From contig NZ_VUNZ01000004.1 of assembly GCF_008386505.1 (NCBI RefSeq), positions 62,001-126,000 on the forward strand: DNA of 64,000 bases, in the 5' to 3' direction. The notes under the pieces were generated by a model that worked only from the letters and a program-made list of their open reading frames with translations, made no database searches and had not been told where the DNA came from. Origin of the DNA: Chryseobacterium sediminis. GTDB taxonomy: Bacteria > Bacteroidota > Bacteroidia > Flavobacteriales > Weeksellaceae. Positions 27,856 through 37,333 of the stretch are shown here, in pieces. The position numbers were made by a program, and so were the translations under genes. The first letter of the stretch is position 1. The number at the start of each line of letters is the position of its first letter.

Positions 27856-29646
27856 TTAATCTACGATAAATTTAGTAGAGAAATTATCTGTTTTCAGAAT
27901 GTAAGTTCCTTTTACAACACCTTTAAGGTTGATTTTATTTGAATGTTTGAAAGGATTAGCGATCGTTTCAATTAATTTTCCTGAAAGATCATAGATATCA
28001 GCTTTTGAAATTTTGCTAAGATTTTCACCTTTTACAAATAATTCATTGTTTTTTACCGGGTTAGGGTAAATGGTGAATTCTGATTTGCCTTTTTGGTTTT
28101 CAGCAGTTCCTAATGTACCAAAACATGCCCAGCTCAGGTCATCCAGAGCAACTCTGTTGCTAGTAGAAGAGTTTGTCAGCTTAATAACAACATTTCCGCT
28201 TACGTTGATATTGTTAAGAGTAGTGGTAGTTACAACATTGCTGTAAGGAATACTTCCTACATTCACATCGTTTACAAAAACATTGATGGTTCCTGCGTTT
28301 CCAGAGAATTTCAGCTGAGTTGTTAAAGTTAAACTCTGGATTCCGCTTGAAAGTGTTGAACTTGTTAAGTTACCATTTCTGATTGTGATGGCTTTATTGT
28401 TGATGGTCTGGTCAACTCTTGAGTCTGTAGCCGTCCATGAAATTCCGTTATTCGTCCAGGTTGCTGTCAGATAAGTGTTTGCTGCACCTGTAATCATTTC
28501 AAAATCCTCTGTTCCACAGCTTCCGCCTCCGACAGGCGCGTCAAGAGTAGTTGCTGTAGCTGTTGTACTTTGTGGAGAAGAGTTTCCGAAAGCATCTTTA
28601 GCAATTACATAGAAAGTATATTGAGTAAGTGGAGCTAATCCTGATACAATGGTAGATGTTGTAGTACCGGAAACAGTTGCTTTTAAAGTGCCGTTAGCGT
28701 AAACCTGATAAGAAGTTACTCCTACATTATCGGTAGCGGCTGTCCAGCTTACAGCGATAGAGTTTGAAGTAGGGTTGTTGGCAACAAGGTTGGTTGCTGC
28801 AGTAGGTGCCTGGTTATCAATTACCGGAGATCCCCAGATTTGAGAAACATATTCAGGGTGATCAATGAAAGGGTTTCTGTTTCCCTGGTAAGTATAAGAA
28901 GCATTGTTTCTTGCAATTTCTTCAGCAGATACAGGATCCATTGCATTCCACGCTAAATATTGATTAAGCGCCCAAGGCTGTAGTCCTGGAAATGCTGTGT
29001 TGCCAAGCATGTCTCCGGAAGTGAAATTGGGAAGTTTGTCTTCATATCTTGTCACAAAATAAAAGAACATTCTGGCAATATCTCCTTTGAAGGCATCAAT
29101 GGGCTCAAATACAGTACCTGAGTATCCTGCTGATACTGATGTACCTAATTTTGATCCGTTTTTAGAGATGAAAGAAGTAGCACCAACAACTCCGAAAGGG
29201 TAGTTGGATCTCATTCCGTTTACTTTTCCATCTGTAGCACGGATAAAATGAATATCAGCTACCATAGGAGAAGCACTGTTGAATAAGCTCTGAGGAATAA
29301 CGTGTTCTCTGTTGTAGCAGTCGCCTTCATTAGAGTAGCCACTAGATCCACATTGATTAGTCCCCAGTGTGAAATTGTACTGGTCCGGTCCATTTGGATT
29401 TTCAGAATAAATATCCAGAATAGTTCCGTCATTTTCATAAAAATAATCACGGTCAGTGGTAGCATAGCCTGTCCACAAGCCACCATAGCCATTATCTACA
29501 TGTCCATTGGTGATAATGTTCTTAAGAGCTGTTTTAAGAGCAGCACCTGTTAATCCTGCTGGCTGATTATAATATCCTGCCGGAGCCTGTGCTAAAGCGC
29601 TGATAAATGTTACGCTTAACAGAAAAAAAGATAAAATTTGTTTCAT
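27856..29646 (-). CDS. Secreted endonuclease I family protein with FN3 and T9SS sorting domain
   Basis: 596 residues. Signal peptide MKQILSFFLLSVTFISALAQ. Residues about 30-270 form an endonuclease I (Vvn/EndA-like) domain with the catalytic segment CYNREHVIPQSLF and DIHFIRATDGKVNGMRSNYP. Next are a fibronectin type III domain (about 278-370) and a beta-rich domain with a conserved Cys. The C-terminus (TIYPNPVKNNELFV ... GTYILKTDNFSTKFIVD) is a type A sorting signal of the type IX secretion system. It is predicted to be exported and surface-bound or released, degrading extracellular nucleic acid. Confidence 0.92.
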   Translation of the reverse strand: MKQILSFFLLSVTFISALAQAPAGYYNQPAGLTGAALKTALKNIITNGHVDNGYGGLWTGYATTDRDYFYENDGTILDIYSENPNGPDQYNFTLGTNQCGSSGYSNEGDCYNREHVIPQSLFNSASPMVADIHFIRATDGKVNGMRSNYPFGVVGATSFISKNGSKLGTSVSAGYSGTVFEPIDAFKGDIARMFFYFVTRYEDKLPNFTSGDMLGNTAFPGLQPWALNQYLAWNAMDPVSAEEIARNNASYTYQGNRNPFIDHPEYVSQIWGSPVIDNQAPTAATNLVANNPTSNSIAVSWTAATDNVGVTSYQVYANGTLKATVSGTTTSTIVSGLAPLTQYTFYVIAKDAFGNSSPQSTTATATTLDAPVGGGSCGTEDFEMITGAANTYLTATWTNNGISWTATDSRVDQTINNKAITIRNGNLTSSTLSSGIQSLTLTTQLKFSGNAGTINVFVNDVNVGSIPYSNVVTTTTLNNINVSGNVVIKLTNSSTSNRVALDDLSWACFGTLGTAENQKGKSEFTIYPNPVKNNELFVKGENLSKISKADIYDLSGKLIETIANPFKHSNKINLKGVVKGTYILKTDNFSTKFIVD

Positions 29647-29725
29647 TTTTTAAAATTGGGGCGTAAAGGTACGAAAAAATGAAACCGAAGTATATTAACT
29701 TAATGTAATATACAAACTTAGTAGA

Positions 29726-30931
29726 TTAATTTTTAGTGATGTATTCTTTGCTTATTTTTGAAAAGAACCATGAAATAGAGATTCCAAACAGAGAAGCTGT
29801 AAGGGCTACGATAAGGTAATTTTTGCCTACAATTTTTACCGGGAATGGCAGAACTTCATTGGCTCTGAAAAATTCTGTGTAAAGCTGGAAATAGCAAAGT
29901 GCTGTTCCAAGAATCAATCCGGTAATGACCCCGGACACAACAATAAGAAGTCCGGTGTAGAAATAGGTCAATCTTAAATGGCTTAAAGGAAAGCCGAGTG
30001 AAATCAATGATTTTGCCTGTTCCTTTTTATCAAGCTGAAGGATAATGATCGCTCCGGCAAGATTGAAAGTGGTAATAAAGATAACCAGTGCAAAAATCAG
30101 GTAGATAAAAAGTTTTTCAGTGTTGATCATTTTCCAGAAAGCGGCATTTTCCTCTTCCTTCGTTTTGATCTCAATATTTTTTCCGAGAGAAGAAAGCAGG
30201 CTCTGTTTTACAGCATCTGCATTTTCCGGATTTTTTAGTTTAATAACGATCTGATAAGCTGATTTTTTGGGAAGGCTAAGTAATTCTTCCGCAAGCTCAA
30301 TAGGAGAGATAATATAATTGTCCAGCTGATCTTTCCCTGGAAAAACACCTGTTACTGAAATATCTCTTTTATTATAGATGTCTTCTTCTTTATTGATAAT
30401 TCCTGTTCCCGGTTTGGGCATAAAAACTGTCGCATAATGGTTGGAAGAATCCACAGGAATTGATAGTCTGTTATCCAGACTATTTTCCATCAATACTTCA
30501 TTAGAGTATTTGAAGCTAGGATAAGTTCCGTAGAAAACATCTTTATTGATGGGATTTACTTTGATGTAAGCAGAATCAACACCTCTTAAATAGGCAATAT
30601 CTCCTTTTCCGTTGAAGCTGATGTATACTTTTTCTTCAATAATACGGGAGAAGCTGCTGACTTCCTTATTGGTGCTTAATACTTTATTAACGGTATCCAG
30701 ATTTTTAATGGTTTTTCCGGAAGCGCTCTTTAAAGTAAGGTCAGCATGAAGATTAGAAATAAGATCTTTATTCAGATCCTCAAGACCTGAAAAAACAGAA
30801 ATAATGACGAACATTGCAGCCACAGCAACCGTCATGGCACCTACGGCCAGCCACGTAATGAACGTAACAGCAGTACTCCCTTTTTTAGCCAAAAGGTATC
30901 TGGATGCTATGTAAAATGCAATATTCTTCAA
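29726..30931 (-). CDS. ABC transporter permease of the LolC/LolE (FtsX-like) type
   Basis: 401 residues. One membrane helix near residues 20-50 (ITWLAVGAMTVAVAAMFVII), a large periplasmic domain, and three C-terminal helices with the FtsX-type pattern (LIFALVIFITTFNLAGAIII, then two more). This is the architecture of lipoprotein-releasing permeases. It begins 3 bases after rbfA stops, so it is in the same transcript. Confidence 0.88.
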   Translation of the reverse strand: MKNIAFYIASRYLLAKKGSTAVTFITWLAVGAMTVAVAAMFVIISVFSGLEDLNKDLISNLHADLTLKSASGKTIKNLDTVNKVLSTNKEVSSFSRIIEEKVYISFNGKGDIAYLRGVDSAYIKVNPINKDVFYGTYPSFKYSNEVLMENSLDNRLSIPVDSSNHYATVFMPKPGTGIINKEEDIYNKRDISVTGVFPGKDQLDNYIISPIELAEELLSLPKKSAYQIVIKLKNPENADAVKQSLLSSLGKNIEIKTKEEENAAFWKMINTEKLFIYLIFALVIFITTFNLAGAIIILQLDKKEQAKSLISLGFPLSHLRLTYFYTGLLIVVSGVITGLILGTALCYFQLYTEFFRANEVLPFPVKIVGKNYLIVALTASLFGISISWFFSKISKEYITKN

Positions 30932-30934
30932 GAT

Positions 30935-31294
30935 TTATAAAACAGGATTGTCGCCTTCGCCTCTTAATTCTCTCTCCAGTTTTTCAACATCATCCAGAGC
31001 AGTGTCAAGGTAGAAGTTAAGCTGTGGAATGATACGTACCTGTTTTGACATTTTCTGTCCGATGAAATTTCTGTATTGAGGTTTGTTTTCTTCAATCTCT
31101 TTCATCACAGCGGTACGGAATTCCTGTGGGAAAATGCTTAAATAAATCTTAGCAATTCCTAAGTCAGCAGTTACTTTTACATCTGAAACAGATACTAAAA
31201 TGCTCTGTTTACTTTCTGCAGCCTGTTTGCGGAAAAGCTCTGCGAAGTCTTCCTGAATAATCTGTGCTACTTTTCTTTGTCTGTTACTTTCCAT
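30935..31294 (-). CDS. rbfA: Ribosome-binding factor A
   Basis: 119 residues. It has the RbfA KH-like pattern: QRKVAQIIQEDFAELF at the N-terminus, VSVSDVKVTADLGIAKIYLSIFP in the middle and RIIPQLNFYLDTALDDVEKLE near the end. It acts in late 30S subunit maturation. First gene of a two-gene unit with the permease. Confidence 0.95.
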   Translation of the reverse strand: MESNRQRKVAQIIQEDFAELFRKQAAESKQSILVSVSDVKVTADLGIAKIYLSIFPQEFRTAVMKEIEENKPQYRNFIGQKMSKQVRIIPQLNFYLDTALDDVEKLERELRGEGDNPVL

Positions 31295-31387
31295 AATTTC
31301 TGCAAATTTAGTACTTTTGTTTGAATTGATACTTTGAAATTCAACTGGAGTATCAAATTTACGATTTAATTATATTTATTAGTATTT

Positions 31388-31786
31388 ATGAAGCTAGAAC
31401 ATATTGGTATTGCCGTAAAGTCTTTAGGAGTTTCTGATGAGCTTTTTGCCAAATTATTGGGAAAAGAATCCTATAAAAAAGAATCTGTAGAAAGAGAAGG
31501 GGTTGTAACTTCTTTCTATGAAACGGGTGAAAGTAAAATTGAGCTGTTGGAAGCCAGTAATCCTGAAAGTCCGATCTCAAAATTCATCGATAAAAAAGGC
31601 GAAGGCATCCATCATCTGGCATTTGGGGTTGAAAATATACTGGAAGAAGTGAAAAGACTGAAAAAAGAAGGATTTCAGTTTATCTCAGAAGAACCGAAAG
31701 AAGGTGCTGATAATAAATTAGTTGTCTTCCTACACCCGAAGTCTACAAACGGCGTGCTGGTAGAACTTTGCCAAGAAAAGCAATAA
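31388..31786 (+). CDS. mce: Methylmalonyl-CoA epimerase
   Basis: 132 residues, a single VOC-fold protein. MKLEHIGIAVKSL, ESKIELLEASNPESPISKFI, GEGIHHLAFGVENI and HPKSTNGVLVELCQ match the family; metal ligands (His, His, Glu) are in place. It interconverts methylmalonyl-CoA epimers. It is divergent from rbfA, and its stop is only a few bases upstream of the tRNA promoter. Confidence 0.93.
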   Translation: MKLEHIGIAVKSLGVSDELFAKLLGKESYKKESVEREGVVTSFYETGESKIELLEASNPESPISKFIDKKGEGIHHLAFGVENILEEVKRLKKEGFQFISEEPKEGADNKLVVFLHPKSTNGVLVELCQEKQ

Positions 31787-31791
31787 AAAAT

Positions 31792-31821
31792 TTTGTAGTG
31801 AAAGAAATTTTACTATTTTTG
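31792..31821 (+). promoter_or_regulatory. Promoter of the CAT-anticodon tRNA
   Basis: TTTG at 31792-31795, an 18-base spacer and TATTTTTG at 31814-31821, followed by the tRNA 27 bases on. This is a good match to the flavobacterial consensus. Confidence 0.7.
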
Positions 31822-31848
31822 CAAACACAAAATTTAACCAAGTTTTGA

Positions 31849-31922
31849 GGTCCTATAGCTCAGTTGGTTAGAGCACCTGACTCATAATCAGGTGGTCCCT
31901 GGTTCGAGCCCAGGTGGGACCA
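31849..31922 (+). tRNA. tRNA with CAT anticodon (Met, or Ile if the wobble C is modified)
   Basis: A complete cloverleaf: acceptor GGTCCTA/TGGGACC, D-stem GCTC/GAGC, anticodon stem CCTGA/TCAGG with loop CTCATAA, and T-stem CCTGG/CCAGG. CCA is not fully encoded. Unlike the tRNA-like genes further on, it is canonical in every arm and has its own promoter and terminator. Confidence 0.95.
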
Positions 31923-31931
31923 CAGAAAATC

Positions 31932-31961
31932 AACCGCTTACGTTATGTGAGCGGTTTTTTT
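31932..31961 (+). terminator. Terminator after the CAT tRNA
   Basis: ACCGCT(TAC) pairs with (GTG)AGCGGT around a short loop, followed by seven T residues, 10 bases after the tRNA. Confidence 0.85.
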
Positions 31962-32119
31962 GTTTCCTTAAGGTGAATGTATAAAATTTTATTGATTATC
32001 TTCTGTTTTTACAATATTAAATGCTGTTTTGTCATTGATGATCAGATGTCTGTAGTCGATATATGATTAATATGTTTTCTTTAAAAAAATGAATATTTTT
32101 GTAGAGTATAGAAAAATTA

Positions 32120-33835
32120 ATGAAACAGATATCCTTACTTTTATTTACATTTCTTTATAGTCTCTTTTTTACTCAAAATAGAATAGATAGTTTAAGACTA
32201 TGGAATTTTGAAGAGTTAAAAAATAAATTTACCATTTATGATGAAGCTAACAAAAAGTTAGAAGCCAGAGCTGTTTCTCAATACTATCTAACAAAAGCAA
32301 AAAAGCAAAAAAATATCCTCGAAATTGCAGAAGGTTATAATCTTATTCATTTAACTGAAGATTTCCCATTAGCTTTAAAATATATTGATAGTTTGGCCAT
32401 GATTACAAAAAATGTGAAAGGAGATGTATATCCTGCCAGAACATTTATCATAAAAGGAAATCTATATTATAAGTACGATAACTTAAAAGCCGCTCTTGAT
32501 AATTATATTTTAGGTTTAGAATATTCGAAAAAGCATAAAAATCTAAAGCAGATAGCTTATGCAAATATGAATATTGCCTATTTAAATAGTTATATGGGAA
32601 GAAATAAAGAAGCTGCAAAAACTTTCAGATATCATTTATTGAATTCCCAAAATATAACAGATGAATATCAGCATGATCAAATGCGGGTAAGTCTAGTCTA
32701 TTGCTATTTAAAGATAAATAAAATTGATTCTGCCAATTTTTTTATTCAGGAAGGGCTAAATTCTCCCTTTGTACAAAAGAATAAATATAATATGAATCAA
32801 TATTTATATTTATCTGGTCAATTGAATCTTACAACTAAAAATTATCAGTTAGCTATTGCTGAGCTAACAAAGGCATATACTTACTTTTCGAGCATTAATG
32901 ATAACAATCAAAATTATGTATTATACAGCCTTGGAAAATGTTATGAAGGATTGAATAATAAACAGGAGACCATAAAATATTTCACGCAAATAGATGCTAA
33001 CATAAAAAAAACAAATATTACCTTTCCAGAATTAGGAGATGTTTATACTTTTCTAATAGATTATTATAGGGAAAGTGGTGATAAAGAAAAACAACTCTAT
33101 TATATTGACCGTTTTCTAAAAGTTGACAAAAAACTTAATGAACAATTTAGATACTTATCAACAGAGCTGCACCAAAAATACGACACTCCAAATCTTCTAC
33201 AAGAAAAAGAAGATATAATAAACGAATTAAAAAATAAAAAAACATTTTTGTATGTTTCTGTTAGTATTTTAATATTAATATTATTCTTTCTTACCTATTT
33301 TTATTATAAATCTAAAAAAGCTGAGAAAAAACATCAAAAAATAGCTCAGAATTTGATTCATTTAATTGAAAAAAGAAGTCCTGAAACAATTCAACATCAA
33401 AACGGAAAACAAATAGAAATATATCAGTCGATAAAAGATGAAAGCGGCAACAAAACAAATAAAACTATTCCTGAAGAAGTTGTTCAATCTATTTTAAAGG
33501 ATTTAGATACTTTTGAAAATAAACTTCATTTTTTAAAAAATGGTATTACATTAACAAGTCTGGCAAAAAATATAAAAACAAATACTGGCTACCTGTCAGA
33601 AATCATTAATAACCACAAGGACAAAAATTTCACAACTTATCTTAATGATTTACGTATTGATTATGTTTTAGACCAACTTGTACAAGATAAAAAATTTCGT
33701 TCTTATAAATTACCGGTTATTGCAGAAGAAATAGGTTATAATAACGTACAGGCATTTTCGATTGCATTTAAGAAAAGGACAGGAACTACTCCGTCTATTT
33801 ATATTAAAGAGATTGAGAAATCAATTTCGAATTGA
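32120..33835 (+). CDS. Membrane-anchored TPR sensor with AraC-type DNA-binding domain
   Basis: 571 residues. Signal peptide (to about residue 19), a periplasmic TPR-like helical region (about 50-330), one membrane helix (about 372-396, TFLYVSVSILILILFFLTYF), and a C-terminal AraC/XylS helix-turn-helix (about 470-571; SLAKNIKTNTGYLSEIIN and IAEEIGYNNVQAFSIAFKKRTG). This single-chain sensor-regulator type is common in Chryseobacterium. A possible -7 box TATTTTTG is at 32094-32101. The ligand is unknown, and AT content is higher than in neighbours. Confidence 0.85.
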   Translation: MKQISLLLFTFLYSLFFTQNRIDSLRLWNFEELKNKFTIYDEANKKLEARAVSQYYLTKAKKQKNILEIAEGYNLIHLTEDFPLALKYIDSLAMITKNVKGDVYPARTFIIKGNLYYKYDNLKAALDNYILGLEYSKKHKNLKQIAYANMNIAYLNSYMGRNKEAAKTFRYHLLNSQNITDEYQHDQMRVSLVYCYLKINKIDSANFFIQEGLNSPFVQKNKYNMNQYLYLSGQLNLTTKNYQLAIAELTKAYTYFSSINDNNQNYVLYSLGKCYEGLNNKQETIKYFTQIDANIKKTNITFPELGDVYTFLIDYYRESGDKEKQLYYIDRFLKVDKKLNEQFRYLSTELHQKYDTPNLLQEKEDIINELKNKKTFLYVSVSILILILFFLTYFYYKSKKAEKKHQKIAQNLIHLIEKRSPETIQHQNGKQIEIYQSIKDESGNKTNKTIPEEVVQSILKDLDTFENKLHFLKNGITLTSLAKNIKTNTGYLSEIINNHKDKNFTTYLNDLRIDYVLDQLVQDKKFRSYKLPVIAEEIGYNNVQAFSIAFKKRTGTTPSIYIKEIEKSISN

Positions 33836-33906
33836 AATAAAACATATATAGTTTTAGTATAGAACGTATTTTCTACATAATTCAAATATTTTTATTTAAT
33901 AAAGAT

Positions 33907-34410
33907 TTACTTAAGAATCAGAACCGGTAGATTGTACCTGTCAAACTGACTTATAATACTTAGAAATTGATTATGATCAACAGGAGTTGCCCAGCCAGTG
34001 ACTCTATTCTGAATTCCTGGGTTTTTATCCAGAGAAATCTCACTTTCAAAAACCAATGTGTTGTTCGAGTAGACGTACATCTTACTTTGTATTGTTGAAA
34101 CATCCGCACTGTTATATTTGAATTTACAATTAAGTAGATTTTCTATTACTGATGAATTACCAGATTGTAAAACTTTCCATTTTGGGATTGTGGAATCTAT
34201 GTTTTTTCTGTCTTCATGGGCTAAGACAATATATACAACTACATTTTGAGAATTTTTTAATTCAGGAATATCCTTTAATTTAAATATCTGGTCAGGTTTA
34301 AAATTAATAGGTTCGGGATCTTTTATAGCTGCTAAGGATATTATCATTGGGTTATAGAAAAAATATCCTACGACTAAGAGGAATAGTGAAAGAACAATTT
34401 TTTTTGTCAT
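33907..34410 (-). CDS. Hypothetical exported or membrane-anchored protein
   Basis: 167 residues. An N-terminal hydrophobic segment after MTKK (about 5-25) suggests a signal anchor or signal peptide. The rest is a soluble beta-rich region with no motif I recognise. It is convergent with the AraC regulator and divergent from the PhoD gene. Confidence 0.55.
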   Translation of the reverse strand: MTKKIVLSLFLLVVGYFFYNPMIISLAAIKDPEPINFKPDQIFKLKDIPELKNSQNVVVYIVLAHEDRKNIDSTIPKWKVLQSGNSSVIENLLNCKFKYNSADVSTIQSKMYVYSNNTLVFESEISLDKNPGIQNRVTGWATPVDHNQFLSIISQFDRYNLPVLILK

Positions 34411-34633
34411 ACAATTTTATCACAATTATTAGTGTCGTGAATGTAATAAAAAACAGAATACCTTTTTAGAAACTGTATATAAATTTCCATTCTTATTTTC
34501 CTTAAAAGAGACATTCTCTGAATTTAAATTTCCTATGCATAACATTAAACATTTGTTTAAAAAACCATAAAATATAGTTAAAACTCAGTTAACAGCCTTC
34601 TTTCACAGATACCGTTGCTTTGCAAAAAAAGTA

Positions 34634-36385
34634 ATGATGGAAAACAACAACCAATTCAACAGAAGAAGATTTCTTAAAAATTCACTATTAGCAGCCGGAG
34701 GAATTTTTCTTGCTCCTTTAATTGAAAGTTGCAGCGACGATTTTACTGAAAATGGGAATGCCCCCGATGATCTTAAAAACGGAGGCTTTGAATCCGGAGT
34801 AGCGAGCTTTGATCCAAGTGCAACGGGAATCATCATCTGGACAAGGTATTCTAAAGGTGCTGATGCGGAAATTACATGGGAAATCAGTAAAAACAGCAAT
34901 TTTTCAGAAGTGGTAAGAAGAGGGCAGGCCAATGCAACAGGAGTGAATGACTTTACAGTAGCAGTGGATGTACAAAATATTTCTTCCAATACAAAATATT
35001 ACTACAGATTCTATAATAGCAAAACCAAAGAGGTGAGCGTGACAGGAGAAACTCTTACTTTACCTTCAAAATCAGATGCTGTCAACGAAGTGAAGATGGC
35101 AGTGGTGTCTTGTTCTAATTTTCCGGCCGGACTTTTTAATGTCTATGGAGCGATTGCCAAATCTGATGCTGACGTAGTGGTACACCTTGGAGATTATATC
35201 TATGAATATGCTCCGGGACAATATGGCACAAACCCTTATACCAATCAATTAGGAAGAGCCCATCAGCCAGCTAAGGAAATTCTTAACCTCAGCGATTATA
35301 GGGAACGGTACAGACAGTACAGAGGAGATAAAAACCTTCAGCTTCTTCACCAGAAAAAACCTTTCATCTGTGTTTGGGATGATCATGAGTTTGCTAATGA
35401 TACTTATAAAACAGGAGCAGAAAACCATCAGCCTAATGAAGGAGATTTTCAGGCAAGAAAAATGGCTGCTTTCCAGGCTTACAGTGAATATATTCCTCTT
35501 AAGACGGGGAAAGATATGAGAATTTACAGAAGTTTTAATTTCGGAAATATTGTTTCTCTTTATATGATGGATACAAGGGTAATAGCACGCGATAAACAAA
35601 TGGATTACTCAGACTATCTGGATAATACAGGGAACTTTAACCAAATACAGTTTAAAACAGATTTCCTAAGTACCAGCAGAAAACTGATCGGAAACGAGCA
35701 GATGTCATGGCTGAGTTCTCAGATTAATGGTGATACTGCAAAATGGAAGGTATTGGGACAACAGATTTTAATGACTAAAATGATGGTTCCTGCAGAACTT
35801 CTGATGCTGCTGAACCAGATTTTAGCAGAGATAAAACAGCACGGAAGCGCACAGCCGGCAACGATGCAGGCTCTTCAGAATACGATCACTCAGCTGATTA
35901 TTCTTAAAACAAGATATCAACAGCAGGATCCTACATTAACGCCACAGGAAATTGCCAGAATCACCACTACTTTACCTTATAATTTAGATGCATGGGATGG
36001 ATATTTCATGGAAAGAGAACAGCTCTATTCTGTTCTTGCAGGAAAAAATGTAGTGGTATTGGCAGGAGATACCCATAATGCATGGTTGGGAAAACTAACC
36101 GATGCTCAAGGGAAATTTATCGGAACCGAACTGGCTTGCAGCTCCGTTTCTTCTCCGGGATTGGAAGGGTATCTGGGAATCTCCTCTGATCCTACAAAAG
36201 CAATAGAACTGGCTCAGGCATTTTCATTATTGATTGATGACCTTGATTATGCCAATCTCTATAAAAGAGGTTATCTGCATGTGAAATTTACAACGGGAAG
36301 TTCTGTAGCAGAATGGAGATTTGTAGACAATGTTATCTCAGATACGTATAATACAACTACAGAAAAAACATATACAATTTCATAG
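34634..36385 (+). CDS. phoD: PhoD-like alkaline phosphatase
   Basis: 583 residues. The N-terminus has a twin-arginine motif (FNRRRFLKNSLLAAGG), so Tat export is predicted, and a Cys near residue 33 may carry lipid. PhoD motifs: VVVHLGDYIYEYAPG, CVWDDHEFANDTYK and VVLAGDTHNAWLG. The family cleaves phosphodiester or phosphomonoester bonds with Fe/Ca. Start at the first of two adjacent ATGs. A terminator follows. Confidence 0.92.
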   Translation: MMENNNQFNRRRFLKNSLLAAGGIFLAPLIESCSDDFTENGNAPDDLKNGGFESGVASFDPSATGIIIWTRYSKGADAEITWEISKNSNFSEVVRRGQANATGVNDFTVAVDVQNISSNTKYYYRFYNSKTKEVSVTGETLTLPSKSDAVNEVKMAVVSCSNFPAGLFNVYGAIAKSDADVVVHLGDYIYEYAPGQYGTNPYTNQLGRAHQPAKEILNLSDYRERYRQYRGDKNLQLLHQKKPFICVWDDHEFANDTYKTGAENHQPNEGDFQARKMAAFQAYSEYIPLKTGKDMRIYRSFNFGNIVSLYMMDTRVIARDKQMDYSDYLDNTGNFNQIQFKTDFLSTSRKLIGNEQMSWLSSQINGDTAKWKVLGQQILMTKMMVPAELLMLLNQILAEIKQHGSAQPATMQALQNTITQLIILKTRYQQQDPTLTPQEIARITTTLPYNLDAWDGYFMEREQLYSVLAGKNVVVLAGDTHNAWLGKLTDAQGKFIGTELACSSVSSPGLEGYLGISSDPTKAIELAQAFSLLIDDLDYANLYKRGYLHVKFTTGSSVAEWRFVDNVISDTYNTTTEKTYTIS

Positions 36386-36420
36386 TTTCAATTTAATCAT
36401 ATCTTATTTTCAATTTGGTA

Positions 36421-36453
36421 AAAAGAGTCATGGTGTGCCACTGTGGCTCTTTT
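36421..36453 (+). terminator. Terminator after phoD
   Basis: AAAAGAGTCATGGTG pairs with CACTGTGGCTCTTTT (three mismatched or wobble positions) with a 3-base loop and T tail, 36 bases after the phoD stop. Its right arm contains a GTG in frame with the next gene, which is why I reject that upstream start. Confidence 0.75.
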
Positions 36454-36484
36454 ATATTATAAACTTTTTTCGTATCTTGAACAG

Positions 36485-37186
36485 ATGCAAGAGGATGTAA
36501 GAAAAGATTTTTTGCCGTTAGTCTCTAAGTCATGGTGGTTCATGACCTGGTTAACCAGAACATTGGCTGTACTTTTATTATTGGTGATGTTTTTAGTGTT
36601 ACTGGTATTACCTGTTATCATCTGTAAAAATATTACGTTGCTTGTTGTAGTATCGGTGTTATACTATCCGGCCTTAGGTTTTGGTTTATACCGTTTTATT
36701 ATTTATCAGAAGACAGTCAGAAAAAAAGAAGTTAGACGGATTGTTGTGGATGATAAGGGAGTTCACTACGAAAGAAAAAATGGAACGATAGACAGAGTTT
36801 TTTACCAGGATCTGGAAAGATATAACCTTGCGGATGAATATGATGTAAGCCTTAGCCCCAGAAATAAAATCTATGTATTGAAGGTAAAATGCAATGAATC
36901 TGTAACATATGTGGACTTTGATGGAGTGGATGCCGGCTACAGTAGCTATATTGTAAATCTCAAAGCTTTACGAAGGAAATATATTCAGGGAATCGTTTAC
37001 TTCAGGCCGGATCTGCGTATCAATCCCTCCGTTTATTCTGCGTACAATATCAATCCTGTAGATTTTACATTCGATAAAAAGACGTATTGGACGATGTTTG
37101 CAAAAACTTTAGCTGTATTGATTCTTTTATGTTCAATATTGGGAGGTATTATGCTAGGGTTGGCCAAATGGTTTTCTAATGATTAG
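36485..37186 (+). CDS. Membrane protein of unknown function
   Basis: 233 residues from ATG at 36485 (MQEDVRKDF). A longer frame begins with GTG at 36443, inside the phoD terminator, and is unlikely. Two adjacent helices (about 28-70), a soluble beta-rich middle with RRIVVDDKGVHYERKNG, and one helix near the C-terminus (about 200-228). The middle resembles the general layout of YcxB-type proteins, but I cannot assign it. Confidence 0.65.
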   Translation: MQEDVRKDFLPLVSKSWWFMTWLTRTLAVLLLLVMFLVLLVLPVIICKNITLLVVVSVLYYPALGFGLYRFIIYQKTVRKKEVRRIVVDDKGVHYERKNGTIDRVFYQDLERYNLADEYDVSLSPRNKIYVLKVKCNESVTYVDFDGVDAGYSSYIVNLKALRRKYIQGIVYFRPDLRINPSVYSAYNINPVDFTFDKKTYWTMFAKTLAVLILLCSILGGIMLGLAKWFSND

Positions 37187-37333
37187 ATTCATTTAAACTA
37201 AGAATCATCAGTAAAAATTTTATCCTCAATCAAATTTATTTTCACATCTCAAAATCTTATGCTTATATTTATTTTTCTTTTAAATTTTGTTTTCAAAAAA
37301 TAGAGACTTAATTTAAAATTAATAGAAAAAGCA

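Noticed and set aside
31388..31580. Reverse-strand ORF over the epimerase gene
   Set aside because: Antisense shadow of a well-supported conserved gene.
36443..36484. Upstream GTG start for the membrane protein after phoD
   Set aside because: It lies in the right arm of the phoD terminator; the ATG at 36485 is a better start.
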